Notes under the pieces: generated by a model | What the model was told of the DNA's origin: nothing | The model's database searches: none | Seen by the model: only the letters and a program-made list of their open reading frames with translations | Assembly (NCBI GenBank): GCA_043816955.1 | Contig: JBDRHL010000073.1 | Coordinates: 1 to 63,144, forward strand | Direction of reading: 5' to 3' | DNA length: 63,144 bases | Origin: JBDRHL01 sp043816955 | Lineage (GTDB): Bacteria; Planctomycetota; Phycisphaerae; Sedimentisphaerales; CAYZTY01 | Program-made: the position numbers and the translations under genes | Shown: one piece after another, positions 36,099 through 44,603 of the stretch | Layout: every line of letters starts with the position of its first letter | Position numbering within the stretch: position 1 is the first letter of the stretch

Positions 36099-37394
36099 AT
36101 GTTGAAGAAAAAGGGCAAAAAATTTCTTATAAGACACAAGCCTTTTGCTGCCTTTGACAGCAGCATAGGGAAATTATGTTTAATCACTCTTTGTGCAGGA
36201 GACCAGATCAAACTTTTGGAGTCACTAGAGCAATCCTTGGAGTTATGTCCGGCAGAAGTGTTCGTTAGGAAACTAATGGTTTATATCTGTTACCCTGAGG
36301 AATCTTTGGACAGTGAGGGTTATAAGCCTGAAAGCATGATTCTGTCGGATGATGATATTGAAAAATTATCTACTGAGGAGATAGAAAAATTTGCTGAGAT
36401 TTACATCAAACATGAAGATTATTTGTACAGGAAAACTCTTACGAAAAAAAGAACAGATGAAGATGGCAAAGAAGTAATTTATTTTGAGAATGGCGAAATA
36501 GAGCATCCCAGAAACGACAATGAAACATTTGTCCAGTATTTACATAGGCTCTATGTACTTCAAGAAAAGAAGATGAAAGAACAGCTTTCTAAAATGACCA
36601 AATCTATAATAGGAACCGCTCGTTTCTCTGCGGGCTTGTCGCAAAATATTAAAAATACACTTTCGATGGGTAACTCTATCTCCAAGGCTCTGGGATGTAT
36701 AGGGGGTCTCTCTGCAAAAGATTCTATTTTGAAGTCGATGACTGATTTCAAGACTGCACAACCCTTAGCTACTCCGAAATTAACCAGGCCGAACATTGAC
36801 TTTGGTGAAATAGTCAGATTATCTGAGGAAAATCGGCGTGCGCCTTTTGATGATTTGGCAAATCGGCTTGATCAACTGATTGAGATAAATACACAATCGA
36901 CAGAATTTATGGTTGAAATGAATAAAACCCAGACAGGAATCGCTGGTGAAATCAAGGCTTCTGGGGAATCGGCATCTAATTTTTCAAAATGGAATATCGT
37001 TTTTACGGTGCTGGTTATAGTTTTAACTGGTTTTGGGCTATGGCTTACTGTGGTTGATCACGCAGATACCAATGCTAATTCCGAAACGATAAAAGAATAC
37101 GTTGATAATGTAGTTGGCAAATTAGATAACATCAATAATAGCATTGGTGTTAATAATCAAAAATCAATTGAACAATTACAGATTATTTTCAACAAATTTC
37201 AACAGACTTTAATTGATCAGAGCAGCGAATTTGATTCAATAATCACCAAACAAGCTCAAATAATAGAGCAGTTAAAGCAACAGAATACAGAAGCCAATCA
37301 TGAAATAGATTTCTTAAAAAAGAGGCTGGCTACAATGGAAGCTAAACTGAATATTGAAAATAAGACCGAAGGAACAGCATTAGATACCAAATAG
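36099..37394 (+). CDS. Membrane-anchored coiled-coil protein, partner of helicase-nuclease
   Basis: A 431-aa protein of unknown family. A charged, mainly helical N-terminal part is followed by a coiled coil (about residues 250-290), one or two transmembrane helices near residues 298-322 (IVFTVLVIVLTGFGLWLTVV) and a second coiled coil to the end (QAQIIEQLKQQNTEANHEI). AGGA eight bases before the ATG supports this start. However, another frame just upstream (TTG at 36039 to about 36110) also reads like protein (TGTIYVEEKGQKISYKT) and ends where this one becomes convincing, so a frameshift within an A-rich tract near 36105-36125 is possible. It is operonic with the helicase-nuclease gene and may be its membrane anchor. 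Confidence 0.7.
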   Translation: MLKKKGKKFLIRHKPFAAFDSSIGKLCLITLCAGDQIKLLESLEQSLELCPAEVFVRKLMVYICYPEESLDSEGYKPESMILSDDDIEKLSTEEIEKFAEIYIKHEDYLYRKTLTKKRTDEDGKEVIYFENGEIEHPRNDNETFVQYLHRLYVLQEKKMKEQLSKMTKSIIGTARFSAGLSQNIKNTLSMGNSISKALGCIGGLSAKDSILKSMTDFKTAQPLATPKLTRPNIDFGEIVRLSEENRRAPFDDLANRLDQLIEINTQSTEFMVEMNKTQTGIAGEIKASGESASNFSKWNIVFTVLVIVLTGFGLWLTVVDHADTNANSETIKEYVDNVVGKLDNINNSIGVNNQKSIEQLQIIFNKFQQTLIDQSSEFDSIITKQAQIIEQLKQQNTEANHEIDFLKKRLATMEAKLNIENKTEGTALDTK

Positions 37395-37948
37395 TTATTT
37401 GTGGAGTGCAGCGAGGGGTTGACCACACTTACTGATGGAGTACGGTTAAAGCAATTTTTAGCAGAATAACCTGATGTTGAACGGTATATTGCCCTCTTCC
37501 GAATAGCCTTTCCCAACCAAGTCGGCCATTTTTCTTGTCCCCATTCATTTGGAGAATGGGGTCAAGTCATGAAGGGCGATGTTCCTCTAAGCTCAATCTC
37601 AACTGATCTTGAAACTTAATAATGTCCCCATAAACAGGTTCTTTGCAGCGGGTTTAAGCGGTTTGGCAATGTTCTATGGGTGCTATACAACATCGCATCA
37701 GCTTATTTTTAGTGCCACACGAACTTGAAAAGACAATGGTTACAATCAAATATTTCCAGACCTCTACATAAGGAAATGATTTGCATAAACCGCATATCTC
37801 CTTTATAATCGAGTTTTTATCGGTTTCAGGATCGGGAACATGGAGGGCTGAGCTGTCTTGAGAGAATCAAGACAGACGAGTTTGGAACTTTGAAGGTAGA
37901 TATGATCGTGCAAAAATTGGCTGTTTTTAACCATTTGGGAGTTAAAAG
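37395..37948. other. Gap between defence island and HerA operon
   Basis: About 550 bases without a gene. It contains a stem-loop CCCCATTC/GAATGGGG (37539-37561), which may terminate the upstream operon although no T-run follows, and the promoter and leader hairpin listed at 37781-37875. Confidence 0.5.
37781..37875 (+). promoter_or_regulatory. Promoter and leader hairpin of the HerA operon
   Basis: A perfect TATAAT (37804-37809) with TTGCAT (37781-37786) 17 bases before it. The mRNA leader of about 130 bases would carry a perfect 9-bp hairpin, CTGTCTTGA (37853-37861) and TCAAGACAG (37867-37875) with loop GAGAA. Such a leader may control translation or bind a regulator. Confidence 0.5.
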
Positions 37949-40816
37949 GTGGGCCAAGGGCAACAAATATACGTTTATGATATACCGGCAATCCCTGATT
38001 GTACGCACCATAGTCTGGTTACACTATGCGGGGGCAATGTCCGCGAGCACATTTTCAAGGCCAGCGAACACCTGCTTCGGATGATCACCAATTTCCAAGA
38101 AGGCCAGATAGCCCTGGCGATCCGTTTCATCTTCAAACCTGAAACAGATAATGGGATTCAGCAGAGGCTAAAGCTACAACTGGCTGTCAAAATCGGGGAA
38201 GGAGTATCCAAGGATACAGTCGAGCAGCTTGTTAATTCAGGGCCGTTATCTGAGTTCTATGAAATCCATGAGACCGATAGTGTGCAAAAGGAGTATCTTT
38301 TGGACCATGATTTTCCTGCTGTCTGCGAAGTCATACGCCAGGAAAAAGCAATTACGCCCTTTATCCCCCAAGAGGAAAACCCCGACAGAATTCCCACTGT
38401 GTACTATTCTTTACACCCACTTGAGGCCGGTGCGGACAACGATTATTCGATGATTGACACTTTGCTTTCAAAAATGAAGTCTCCCTGTGTTGTAGAAATG
38501 CTTGTCTGTCCGGTAGACCAGGAAAGTGAGCTTGAGGCTCAGTATAAGTATATTACCCAGCTTAGGAGCATCAATGAGTACGGAGAAGACCCTTACGACA
38601 GTTCACAACCCGCCAATGTCTTTCAAGACAGTGAAGATGATGATGAAGATGATTTTCGGCAGCAGCCGATCCAGTTAGACATCGGAAGAAAACGAGACCC
38701 GATGGCTGATGATATTGCCCAGGAACACCACGAATTCCAACGCAAGCTGCGCGAGCCGCAATTGTTATTTAATATAAAGGCATTTGGCATGAATCAGGAG
38801 AATGCCTTGATGCTGGCATCGGCTGTAGCGGAGTGTGGTTTCACCGGTGGAAAATATAACCTGGTTGCTTACAACAAAAAAGACTCTGAAGAAAAGGTTA
38901 AATGGCTTGAAGATTCGGTCAAAAACAGCCGTGAAATGGGTATCTCGCTTCATGCAATGTATCCGAAAGTCTGGGTTGCTGATCTTCCAGTAGTATATCG
39001 GCGTATGGCAAGATTATGCCGTATGGCGACTGTAGATGAGTTAAAGGGGATTATCCGTCTGCCTGTAGGACGTCACGGTTCGCCGCGATGTATCAGAAAA
39101 TCAACCGACCCCAAAATAAGCACAGACAAAAAAAGTATTCTGATCGGAGATGACCTGGAATCGGGATACCCTGGAGAACGCAAGTACAGCAAACTGTCAA
39201 ATCTGTCTAATACCTTTAATTGTGCCAGGCCAACCAATCTTGAATCACGGCTTCCATTGACAACTCTGACCAAGCACATGTTCGTTGCCGGCGTTCCGGG
39301 CAGTGGTAAAACAACGGCTGTCTACAATATGCTCGTGCAGCTTTTCAGGCATGGTAAACCATTTTTAGTGATCGAGCCGGCAAAAACAGAGTACCGTGTT
39401 CTCAAAACTTTACAGAATCATCAAGACGACTCTGTAAAGGAAATGGCCCGTCAACTGCGTATCTATAGTCCCGGCAATGATATGGTATCTCCTTTCCGGT
39501 TCAACCCGCTTTTCTTTCCTGAAGGTATTATGCTTGATGAGCATACAAGCCAGATGCTTTCATGTTTTGAGGCCGCCATGCCAATGGGCGGGCCATTGCA
39601 GGCCTTGTTCGCGGAAGCTGTAGAAGAAGTCTACATAGATCGTGACCTTGAAAAACTTGATTTTCCACGAATGAATGACTTGGTTGAAGCAGCGGGTCGA
39701 ATTATGGAAAAGAAGAAGTATGAGGGTGAGATAAAATCAAACCTTCAGGCTGCTATCGAGGTAAGACTTGGTATGCTGACCCGCCAGGCTATGGGACGTA
39801 TCTTCCAGTGCCAAACCTGTATGCCATCAATAGCAGAATTACTGGAATTCCCTACCATTATCGAAATGGACTATTTATCACAGAACCATGCCTGTCTGTT
39901 GACTTTGTTTCTGCTTTCTGCAATCAGAGAGCATATTAAAATCGATCCTAAACGCAGGCACAAAGATTTACACCATGTAACAGTTATTGAAGAGGCCCAC
40001 AATATTGTAGGTAGAACTGGCTCAGCCAAAGCATCGGAAGATATAGCTGATCCAAAAGCCTTTGCCGCTCAATACATTTCACGAATGTTAGCTGAACTGC
40101 GAGCTCTTGGAGAAGGCATCATCATCGCCGATCAACTGCCATCTGCGGTAGCTCCGGAGGTCGTGAAGAACACTGGTACCAAGTTAGCTCATCGCCTGGT
40201 CAGCAATGAAGACAGAGAAGACCTGGGAGGAGCGATGCTTTTGGGCGGCACTGAAATCGAAGAGATCGCCCGGCTAAAACCAGGTGAAGCCTATTTCTAT
40301 ACCGAAGGCCTGCACCTACCCCGACGTGTTCGCTGCCTGAATGCCAACTTATATCTCGAACTGACAGAGTTTATAGATGCTGATTCTCTTGGGTCTGTCA
40401 TTACTGAAGAAGAGTGGTTCAATAATAACAAAAACAACAGGAGGTTGGCATTCTCTGAAACTGCCCGCAAGGCAGAACAAGATGCCGGTGATGCGTTTAA
40501 ACAGCACGAGTCAGATTTGAAAAAAATGAACAGAAAGTACGAAGACATCATAGACGAGAAGGAACATGAAAACGAAGAGGAGTTTAAAGAGGAGAGGGAC
40601 CAACTTAAGGAAGACTGTGATTCCCATGCAATTTCCGTTGAGGAAACTTTTGATACTTTCAAGGCTCGCTTTGACACCCTTAAAACTCTCAGTCAGAACA
40701 GCAAGGACGGATTGACAATATCGGCTAAAAACGCTTTCAAAAAATGGGATGAAAAAATTCGGCCCGGTTTAGTAGAGCTACGGAAAGGTTTTTATACTAT
40801 TAAAGATAACCTTTGA
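37949..40816 (+). CDS. HerA-like hexameric ATPase with long C-terminal coiled coil
   Basis: A 955-aa P-loop ATPase of the HerA/DUF87 group, motors that pump DNA or protein through a ring. The GTG start at 37949 is the first possible after an in-frame stop and has GGGAG upstream. Residues 1-430 are two poorly known N-terminal domains separated by an acidic linker (EDDDEDDFRQQ). Walker A is AGVPGSGKTTAVYNML near residue 446, the HerA-type LVIEPAKTEYRVL follows, Walker B is VTVIEEAHNIVG near residue 678, and the conserved IIADQLPSAVAPEVVKNT and KLAHRLVSNEDRE lie after it. Residues 825-955 are charged coiled coil. It heads a plus-strand series reaching to 59686. Confidence 0.9.
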   Translation: MGQGQQIYVYDIPAIPDCTHHSLVTLCGGNVREHIFKASEHLLRMITNFQEGQIALAIRFIFKPETDNGIQQRLKLQLAVKIGEGVSKDTVEQLVNSGPLSEFYEIHETDSVQKEYLLDHDFPAVCEVIRQEKAITPFIPQEENPDRIPTVYYSLHPLEAGADNDYSMIDTLLSKMKSPCVVEMLVCPVDQESELEAQYKYITQLRSINEYGEDPYDSSQPANVFQDSEDDDEDDFRQQPIQLDIGRKRDPMADDIAQEHHEFQRKLREPQLLFNIKAFGMNQENALMLASAVAECGFTGGKYNLVAYNKKDSEEKVKWLEDSVKNSREMGISLHAMYPKVWVADLPVVYRRMARLCRMATVDELKGIIRLPVGRHGSPRCIRKSTDPKISTDKKSILIGDDLESGYPGERKYSKLSNLSNTFNCARPTNLESRLPLTTLTKHMFVAGVPGSGKTTAVYNMLVQLFRHGKPFLVIEPAKTEYRVLKTLQNHQDDSVKEMARQLRIYSPGNDMVSPFRFNPLFFPEGIMLDEHTSQMLSCFEAAMPMGGPLQALFAEAVEEVYIDRDLEKLDFPRMNDLVEAAGRIMEKKKYEGEIKSNLQAAIEVRLGMLTRQAMGRIFQCQTCMPSIAELLEFPTIIEMDYLSQNHACLLTLFLLSAIREHIKIDPKRRHKDLHHVTVIEEAHNIVGRTGSAKASEDIADPKAFAAQYISRMLAELRALGEGIIIADQLPSAVAPEVVKNTGTKLAHRLVSNEDREDLGGAMLLGGTEIEEIARLKPGEAYFYTEGLHLPRRVRCLNANLYLELTEFIDADSLGSVITEEEWFNNNKNNRRLAFSETARKAEQDAGDAFKQHESDLKKMNRKYEDIIDEKEHENEEEFKEERDQLKEDCDSHAISVEETFDTFKARFDTLKTLSQNSKDGLTISAKNAFKKWDEKIRPGLVELRKGFYTIKDNL

Positions 40817-40844
40817 AAATATTAACTATTAGGAGATGGTAAAA

Positions 40845-41321
40845 ATGGGAACTACGAACATGTCAAGTGAGGTAAAAGAAGCGAGAGGCATAATCGCGGA
40901 AATAAGTGATTTGCTCGAGGTGCTAACTCAATGGGCTGGTGACGAAGCGGATGCCACCATAAAGGGGCTGCATAACAAGTGGCATGAGCTTATGGCAAAG
41001 ACAGAAGATCCGATATCGAAGGAGTTCATTGATGAATGCCAGAAGTTATTGGAGAAATGCGAATCTTTTCATACAGAGGCCGGTGAAAAGATTCTATCAT
41101 TTGTAGAGGATGCGAAGGAGAAAGTTTCTACAATTAAGGAATTGGCCGGAGATAATAAAGAGACCATGTCTATATTGGAAGAGGTTCTTAAGCTTTGGAA
41201 TGAGGCTGTGCAACCTCGAATTAAACTTCTTTGCGATAATACAGCAGAATTGGCGTCGTCTATTATGGACATGATGAAATTTGTGGTAGAGCCTATAGAA
41301 GCTACTACAAAAACGCCCTAA
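40845..41321 (+). CDS. Small helical protein A (first cassette)
   Basis: 158 aa, all predicted helix, no family recognised. I use the ATG at 40845, nine bases after AGGAG; the in-frame ATG at 40836 touches the ribosome site. Shared with A' at 42730: EIKEA-x-IIAEI-x-DLL, LTQWAGD followed by a W-containing turn (KWHEL / EWQDL), a Cys in the middle, and LAGDNKETMSILEEVLKLWNE near residue 105. It lies directly behind the HerA gene. Size, helicity and central Trp recall WXG100-type secreted proteins, but no WxG motif is present, so this is only an analogy. Confidence 0.75.
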   Translation: MGTTNMSSEVKEARGIIAEISDLLEVLTQWAGDEADATIKGLHNKWHELMAKTEDPISKEFIDECQKLLEKCESFHTEAGEKILSFVEDAKEKVSTIKELAGDNKETMSILEEVLKLWNEAVQPRIKLLCDNTAELASSIMDMMKFVVEPIEATTKTP

Positions 41322-41336
41322 GCAGGAGATATTATT

Positions 41337-41855
41337 ATGCCAATAAGACTTGAAAAAAAGAGCAAGGGTCAACTTAAAGAAGGCGTTGAAAAACGCAGGC
41401 GTAGTCTTGATAAAGGTGAAAAAGGTATAGGCAATGTGGTGAAGGAGAAGAAAGAACTTGCCAAAGTTTCACACGAACTTCGCTATCCCACCAAAGAAGG
41501 TGCGGCAGAAATAAAGAAGGCACTTGCAAAATCTGCTGAAGCAATGAACAAGGAATTTAAGAAAAAAAACAAGGATTTGAAGGAAATACACAAAAAATGC
41601 AAGGATGCAGAGATCGACTTTAAAGGCCGAACAGGAATGGCTGAGAAGAACGCGGAAGAAACAAGGAAAACAAAGGGCCGGATGAAAGAGACACACGATG
41701 CCAAGCCGTATCTTGACCGAGCCGAACTGGCTGCTAAAAAGGATGCCGCATTTACTAAAGAGTATGAAGGCAAACAGAGAAGACGTCGTGAAAGAAGTAT
41801 AACATGTCGTAACGAACTAAATACACAATTAATGAATACTATGCTAAAGTTGTAA
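41337..41855 (+). CDS. Small basic coiled-coil protein B (first cassette)
   Basis: 172 aa, highly charged and Lys/Arg rich, predicted continuous helix. Unknown family. Contains ELAKVSHELRYPTKEGAAEI then KKALAKSAEAMNKEFKK (about residues 41-76), which is identical to the B' protein at 43202 and nearly identical in DNA (41454-41564), while the flanks diverge. Its N-terminal pattern (R-x-E-x(2)-S/R ... VVKEKKELAKV) also resembles protein C, so B and C appear to be homologous. It lies 15 bases after A. Confidence 0.75.
   Translation: MPIRLEKKSKGQLKEGVEKRRRSLDKGEKGIGNVVKEKKELAKVSHELRYPTKEGAAEIKKALAKSAEAMNKEFKKKNKDLKEIHKKCKDAEIDFKGRTGMAEKNAEETRKTKGRMKETHDAKPYLDRAELAAKKDAAFTKEYEGKQRRRRERSITCRNELNTQLMNTMLKL
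41454..41564 (+). repeat. Near-identical 111-bp block, copy 1 (in B)
   Basis: Differs from 43313-43423 at a single position by my reading, while surrounding sequence of the two genes differs widely. This points to recent gene conversion or selection on this segment. Confidence 0.85.
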
Positions 41856-41920
41856 TGTGTCCATAAATATTGGATATAGAACTATTTCTATGACAGGAAA
41901 ATATTCCCCGGAGAGTTAAT

Positions 41921-42673
41921 ATGTCAAAGTACAGACCAGAAAGCAGACGTAAACTTGAAGGTAAAGTAAAGGAATTTGACTCCAAGATCAATGACCATAC
42001 CAAGCATTTGGACAATGTGGTCAAATACGATGCCAAGGCAATAGCCGATGTTTCTAAGAAGACCCGGTCAGGAGGTACTATTGAGGCTGATAAAGAAATT
42101 AAGCATGCTATTCAGCAGGCAGGTGGGAAAGTCAAGGAAAAATATGGACACGAGAAAAAGTCCCTCGACGACTTAGTGGAAAAAGGAGGTAATCTGAAAA
42201 GCGAGCTTGAGGAGCGTGGAAAATATTCCAAATTAAATTACAAGGAATTAACGAAGGCTTCGAGCAGTATCATAGAGACTCCGGCAGCCAAGAGGGGTCT
42301 GGACAAGGGCAGGCAGGTCGCCCAAGAAAATATATCTGTAATGGATTCATTACACGATGTTGTCTATAGGGGAATGCAGAGGACCGGTCAACATATTCAA
42401 GAAATGGACTATAAAATTGCAAATATGTTACACTTTTTTGTTAGTGGTGCGATGACAAAATATATGGCTGCAGAGGATAAAAGAAGACGTAAGATTGAAG
42501 CTGAAAATGAAGCTTTGCGGAAAAGAATGGAAGCAAGACAACCTCTTCAAGACGGAAAACAGGATCAAGTTGCCAATGAAATATCAAAGAAACGTGACAA
42601 TAATTATGGTCGCCGTTCCGTAATACCGGGAGAAAGCAATAATCTATACAACCAGAAAAATTCATACGAATAA
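41921..42673 (+). CDS. Small helical protein C (first cassette)
   Basis: 250 aa, helical and charged, no family recognised. N-terminus YRPESRRKLEGKVKEFDSKI, then KHLDNVVK, and the conserved block ERGKYSKLNYKELTKASSSI ending in ETPAAKRGLDKGRQVAQE (near residues 98-135), shared with C' at 43806. The C-terminal third differs from C' and ends in a charged coiled region. GGAG lies upstream of the ATG. It is the third gene of the duplicated cassette. Confidence 0.75.
   Translation: MSKYRPESRRKLEGKVKEFDSKINDHTKHLDNVVKYDAKAIADVSKKTRSGGTIEADKEIKHAIQQAGGKVKEKYGHEKKSLDDLVEKGGNLKSELEERGKYSKLNYKELTKASSSIIETPAAKRGLDKGRQVAQENISVMDSLHDVVYRGMQRTGQHIQEMDYKIANMLHFFVSGAMTKYMAAEDKRRRKIEAENEALRKRMEARQPLQDGKQDQVANEISKKRDNNYGRRSVIPGESNNLYNQKNSYE
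42211..42291 (+). repeat. Conserved 81-bp block, copy 1 (in C)
   Basis: Five differences by my reading against 44093-44173, within otherwise diverged genes. Confidence 0.8.
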
Positions 42674-42729
42674 ATATAACTGTGTCAATACCTGGAGTAA
42701 TACTTCATGTGCATTAGGAGAAGATTAAT

Positions 42730-43185
42730 ATGACAAATATGCCATCTGAAATCAAGGAGGCCTGGGAAATATTAGCTGAGATAAATGATTTACTCGGTGA
42801 GCTAATTCAGTGGGCCGGTGACGATGCTGTTGTCACCATAAACAAGCTATATGACGAGTGGCAAGACCTTTGTTCAGAGACAGCTTCTGCAAGGTCAGTG
42901 TTATTCTATGATCGCTGTAAAGAGATATTGAACGAATGTGATTCTTACTGTAATGATATTGTTAGTAAGGGCCGTGGTTTCGAAGAGACTGCTAAGGACA
43001 AGTTTCTTCTAATTACGCAATTAGCCGGTGACAACAAAGAGACCAGGCTTCTATTGGAAGATTTTCTTAAACTTTGGAATGAGGTTTTGCAACCTCAGCT
43101 TGTGTTGCTTTTGGGAAATGCGACGGCATTAGTGTCGCGTATCATGGATATTATGGAAGCTGCAATGCAGCCTGTAGAAATCTGA
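42730..43185 (+). CDS. Small helical protein A' (second cassette)
   Basis: 151 aa paralogue of A: EIKEAWEILAEINDLL, LIQWAGDDA, EWQDL and LAGDNKETRLLLEDFLKLW align with A over the whole length. It carries three Cys (RCKEILNECDSYC) where A has two. AGGAG upstream. It lies 56 bases after C, starting the second cassette. Confidence 0.75.
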   Translation: MTNMPSEIKEAWEILAEINDLLGELIQWAGDDAVVTINKLYDEWQDLCSETASARSVLFYDRCKEILNECDSYCNDIVSKGRGFEETAKDKFLLITQLAGDNKETRLLLEDFLKLWNEVLQPQLVLLLGNATALVSRIMDIMEAAMQPVEI

Positions 43186-43201
43186 TTAGGAGAAAATTAT
43201 T

Positions 43202-43720
43202 ATGAGACCAAGACCGGAAAGACGTACCACACTTAAAGAACGTGTTGATAGAAGTAAACACAAACTTGATGACCGCGGCAAACATATGAAAAGAGTGGCG
43301 AAGGAGAAGAATGAACTTGCCAAAGTTTCACACGAACTTCGCTATCCCACCAAAGAAGGTGCTGCAGAAATAAAGAAGGCACTTGCAAAATCTGCTGAAG
43401 CAATGAACAAGGAATTTAAGAAACAAAACAGCGATTTAAAGAAAATACACAAAAAATGCGAAGAAGCTGCGAACGACCTTAAAAAACGAACAGAAGTTGC
43501 CATACGAGATGCTCACCATGCAAAAAAGGCGGTGGGGCAAATGAAGGAAACAAAGAATGCTAAAAACCTTCTTGTCCATGTAGAAAAGGTATCTAAAGAT
43601 GATGCTGATTTCACAAATGACCTGCGAAGCAGACTGAAAAAGTACCGCCAAAGAAGTGAGAAGACTCGCAATGCTCTAAATGCTCAGTTAATGAATGCCA
43701 AGCTGAGACTGAATTGGTAG
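43202..43720 (+). CDS. Small basic coiled-coil protein B' (second cassette)
   Basis: 172 aa, exactly the length of B. Contains the same 37-residue block (ELAKVSHELRYPTKEGAAEI onward) and similar flanks (KKIHKKCEEA, LNAQLMNAKLRL). Basic, continuous helix predicted. Sixteen bases separate it from A'. Unknown function. A partner of A' and the ATPase is inferred from the conserved gene order. Confidence 0.75.
   Translation: MRPRPERRTTLKERVDRSKHKLDDRGKHMKRVAKEKNELAKVSHELRYPTKEGAAEIKKALAKSAEAMNKEFKKQNSDLKKIHKKCEEAANDLKKRTEVAIRDAHHAKKAVGQMKETKNAKNLLVHVEKVSKDDADFTNDLRSRLKKYRQRSEKTRNALNAQLMNAKLRLNW
43313..43423 (+). repeat. Near-identical 111-bp block, copy 2 (in B')
   Basis: Second copy of the block at 41454-41564. 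Confidence 0.85.
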
Positions 43721-43805
43721 TGTTTCTATAAATATTGGATAGGAAACTGGTTTTTAAAAGGAGATTGGTTTTCATGGAAAGTCATCCTTAGAAAAGGACT
43801 TAGAT

Positions 43806-44471
43806 ATGCCAAAGTACAAACCGGAAAGCAGACGTAAAATTGAACAGAAAGTAAAGGATATTGACTCCAAGGCTAAAGACCGTACCAAGCACATGACCAA
43901 TGTAGTTAAAGATAACAAGGCTGTTGGCAATCTTTTTAGACATCTCCTGTTAGGAGGCACTGTCGAAGGCATGAGGGAAGTCAACAGTCATCTTCAACAA
44001 GCACGCAAGGAAGTTAAGAGAGAATACGGACACAAGAAAAAGTCCCTCGAGGACTTAATGAAAAAAGGCAGTAAGCTAAACAGTGAGGTTAAGGAGCGTG
44101 GAAAATATTCCAAATTAAATTATACGGAATTAACGAAGGCTTCGAACAGTATCAAAGAGACACCGGCAGCCAAAAAACGCCTGGATATGGGCAGGCAAGC
44201 CGCACAAGAAGACACGCATAGACTGCAAGCAATAGACAAAGGTCTCGATAGACGTCTGAGGAGAATCAGGCAAAGCATTCAAGACAAAAATCTTCGTTTC
44301 GAAACAGAAGGATTCGTTCTAGCTGGCGCTGTTTATGGTGCTGATACCGATTTTTTCAGGACTTATCTGTCTCCACAGGATATTAAGAAAATTAAAGAGG
44401 TGCATAAAGAGGATGTCGAAAAAAGAGGGCCGGTTGAAGGAGGGGCATTTGACGAGAAGAAGTATGAGTAA
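43806..44471 (+). CDS. Small helical protein C' (second cassette)
   Basis: 221 aa paralogue of C. Shares YKPESRRKIEQKVKDIDSKA, KHMTNVVKD, EYGHKKKSLEDLMKKGSKL and ERGKYSKLNYTELTKASNSI, then diverges after about residue 135. The C-terminus is charged and rich in Arg/Lys/Asp with a short hydrophobic stretch (GFVLAGAVYG). ATG at 43806, nearest GGA-rich site is weak. It ends the second cassette, with a 130-base gap before the next gene. Confidence 0.75.
   Translation: MPKYKPESRRKIEQKVKDIDSKAKDRTKHMTNVVKDNKAVGNLFRHLLLGGTVEGMREVNSHLQQARKEVKREYGHKKKSLEDLMKKGSKLNSEVKERGKYSKLNYTELTKASNSIKETPAAKKRLDMGRQAAQEDTHRLQAIDKGLDRRLRRIRQSIQDKNLRFETEGFVLAGAVYGADTDFFRTYLSPQDIKKIKEVHKEDVEKRGPVEGGAFDEKKYE
44093..44173 (+). 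repeat. Conserved 81-bp block, copy 2 (in C')
   Basis: Second copy of the block at 42211-42291. Confidence 0.8.
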
Positions 44472-44603
44472 TATAAGCAATCAATACAGTCTTCCTTGGA
44501 TACAAAAGCAAGGATTGAATAATCAGGATTTATATATTTATAAAAAAGAGACTCTTCAGAAGCAAGAAATGATCACTAAGAGTTAAGATTTTTCAGAGGC
44601 TTT

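Noticed and set aside
17325..37412. Shared 12-base string GTGGAGTGCAGC in two gaps as insertion-sequence end
   Set aside because: Too short, and no inverted partner or transposase is present.
40845..43185. WXG100 (ESX) proteins
   Set aside because: Proteins A and A' have the right size and a central Trp but no WxG motif or C-terminal YxxxD/E signal.
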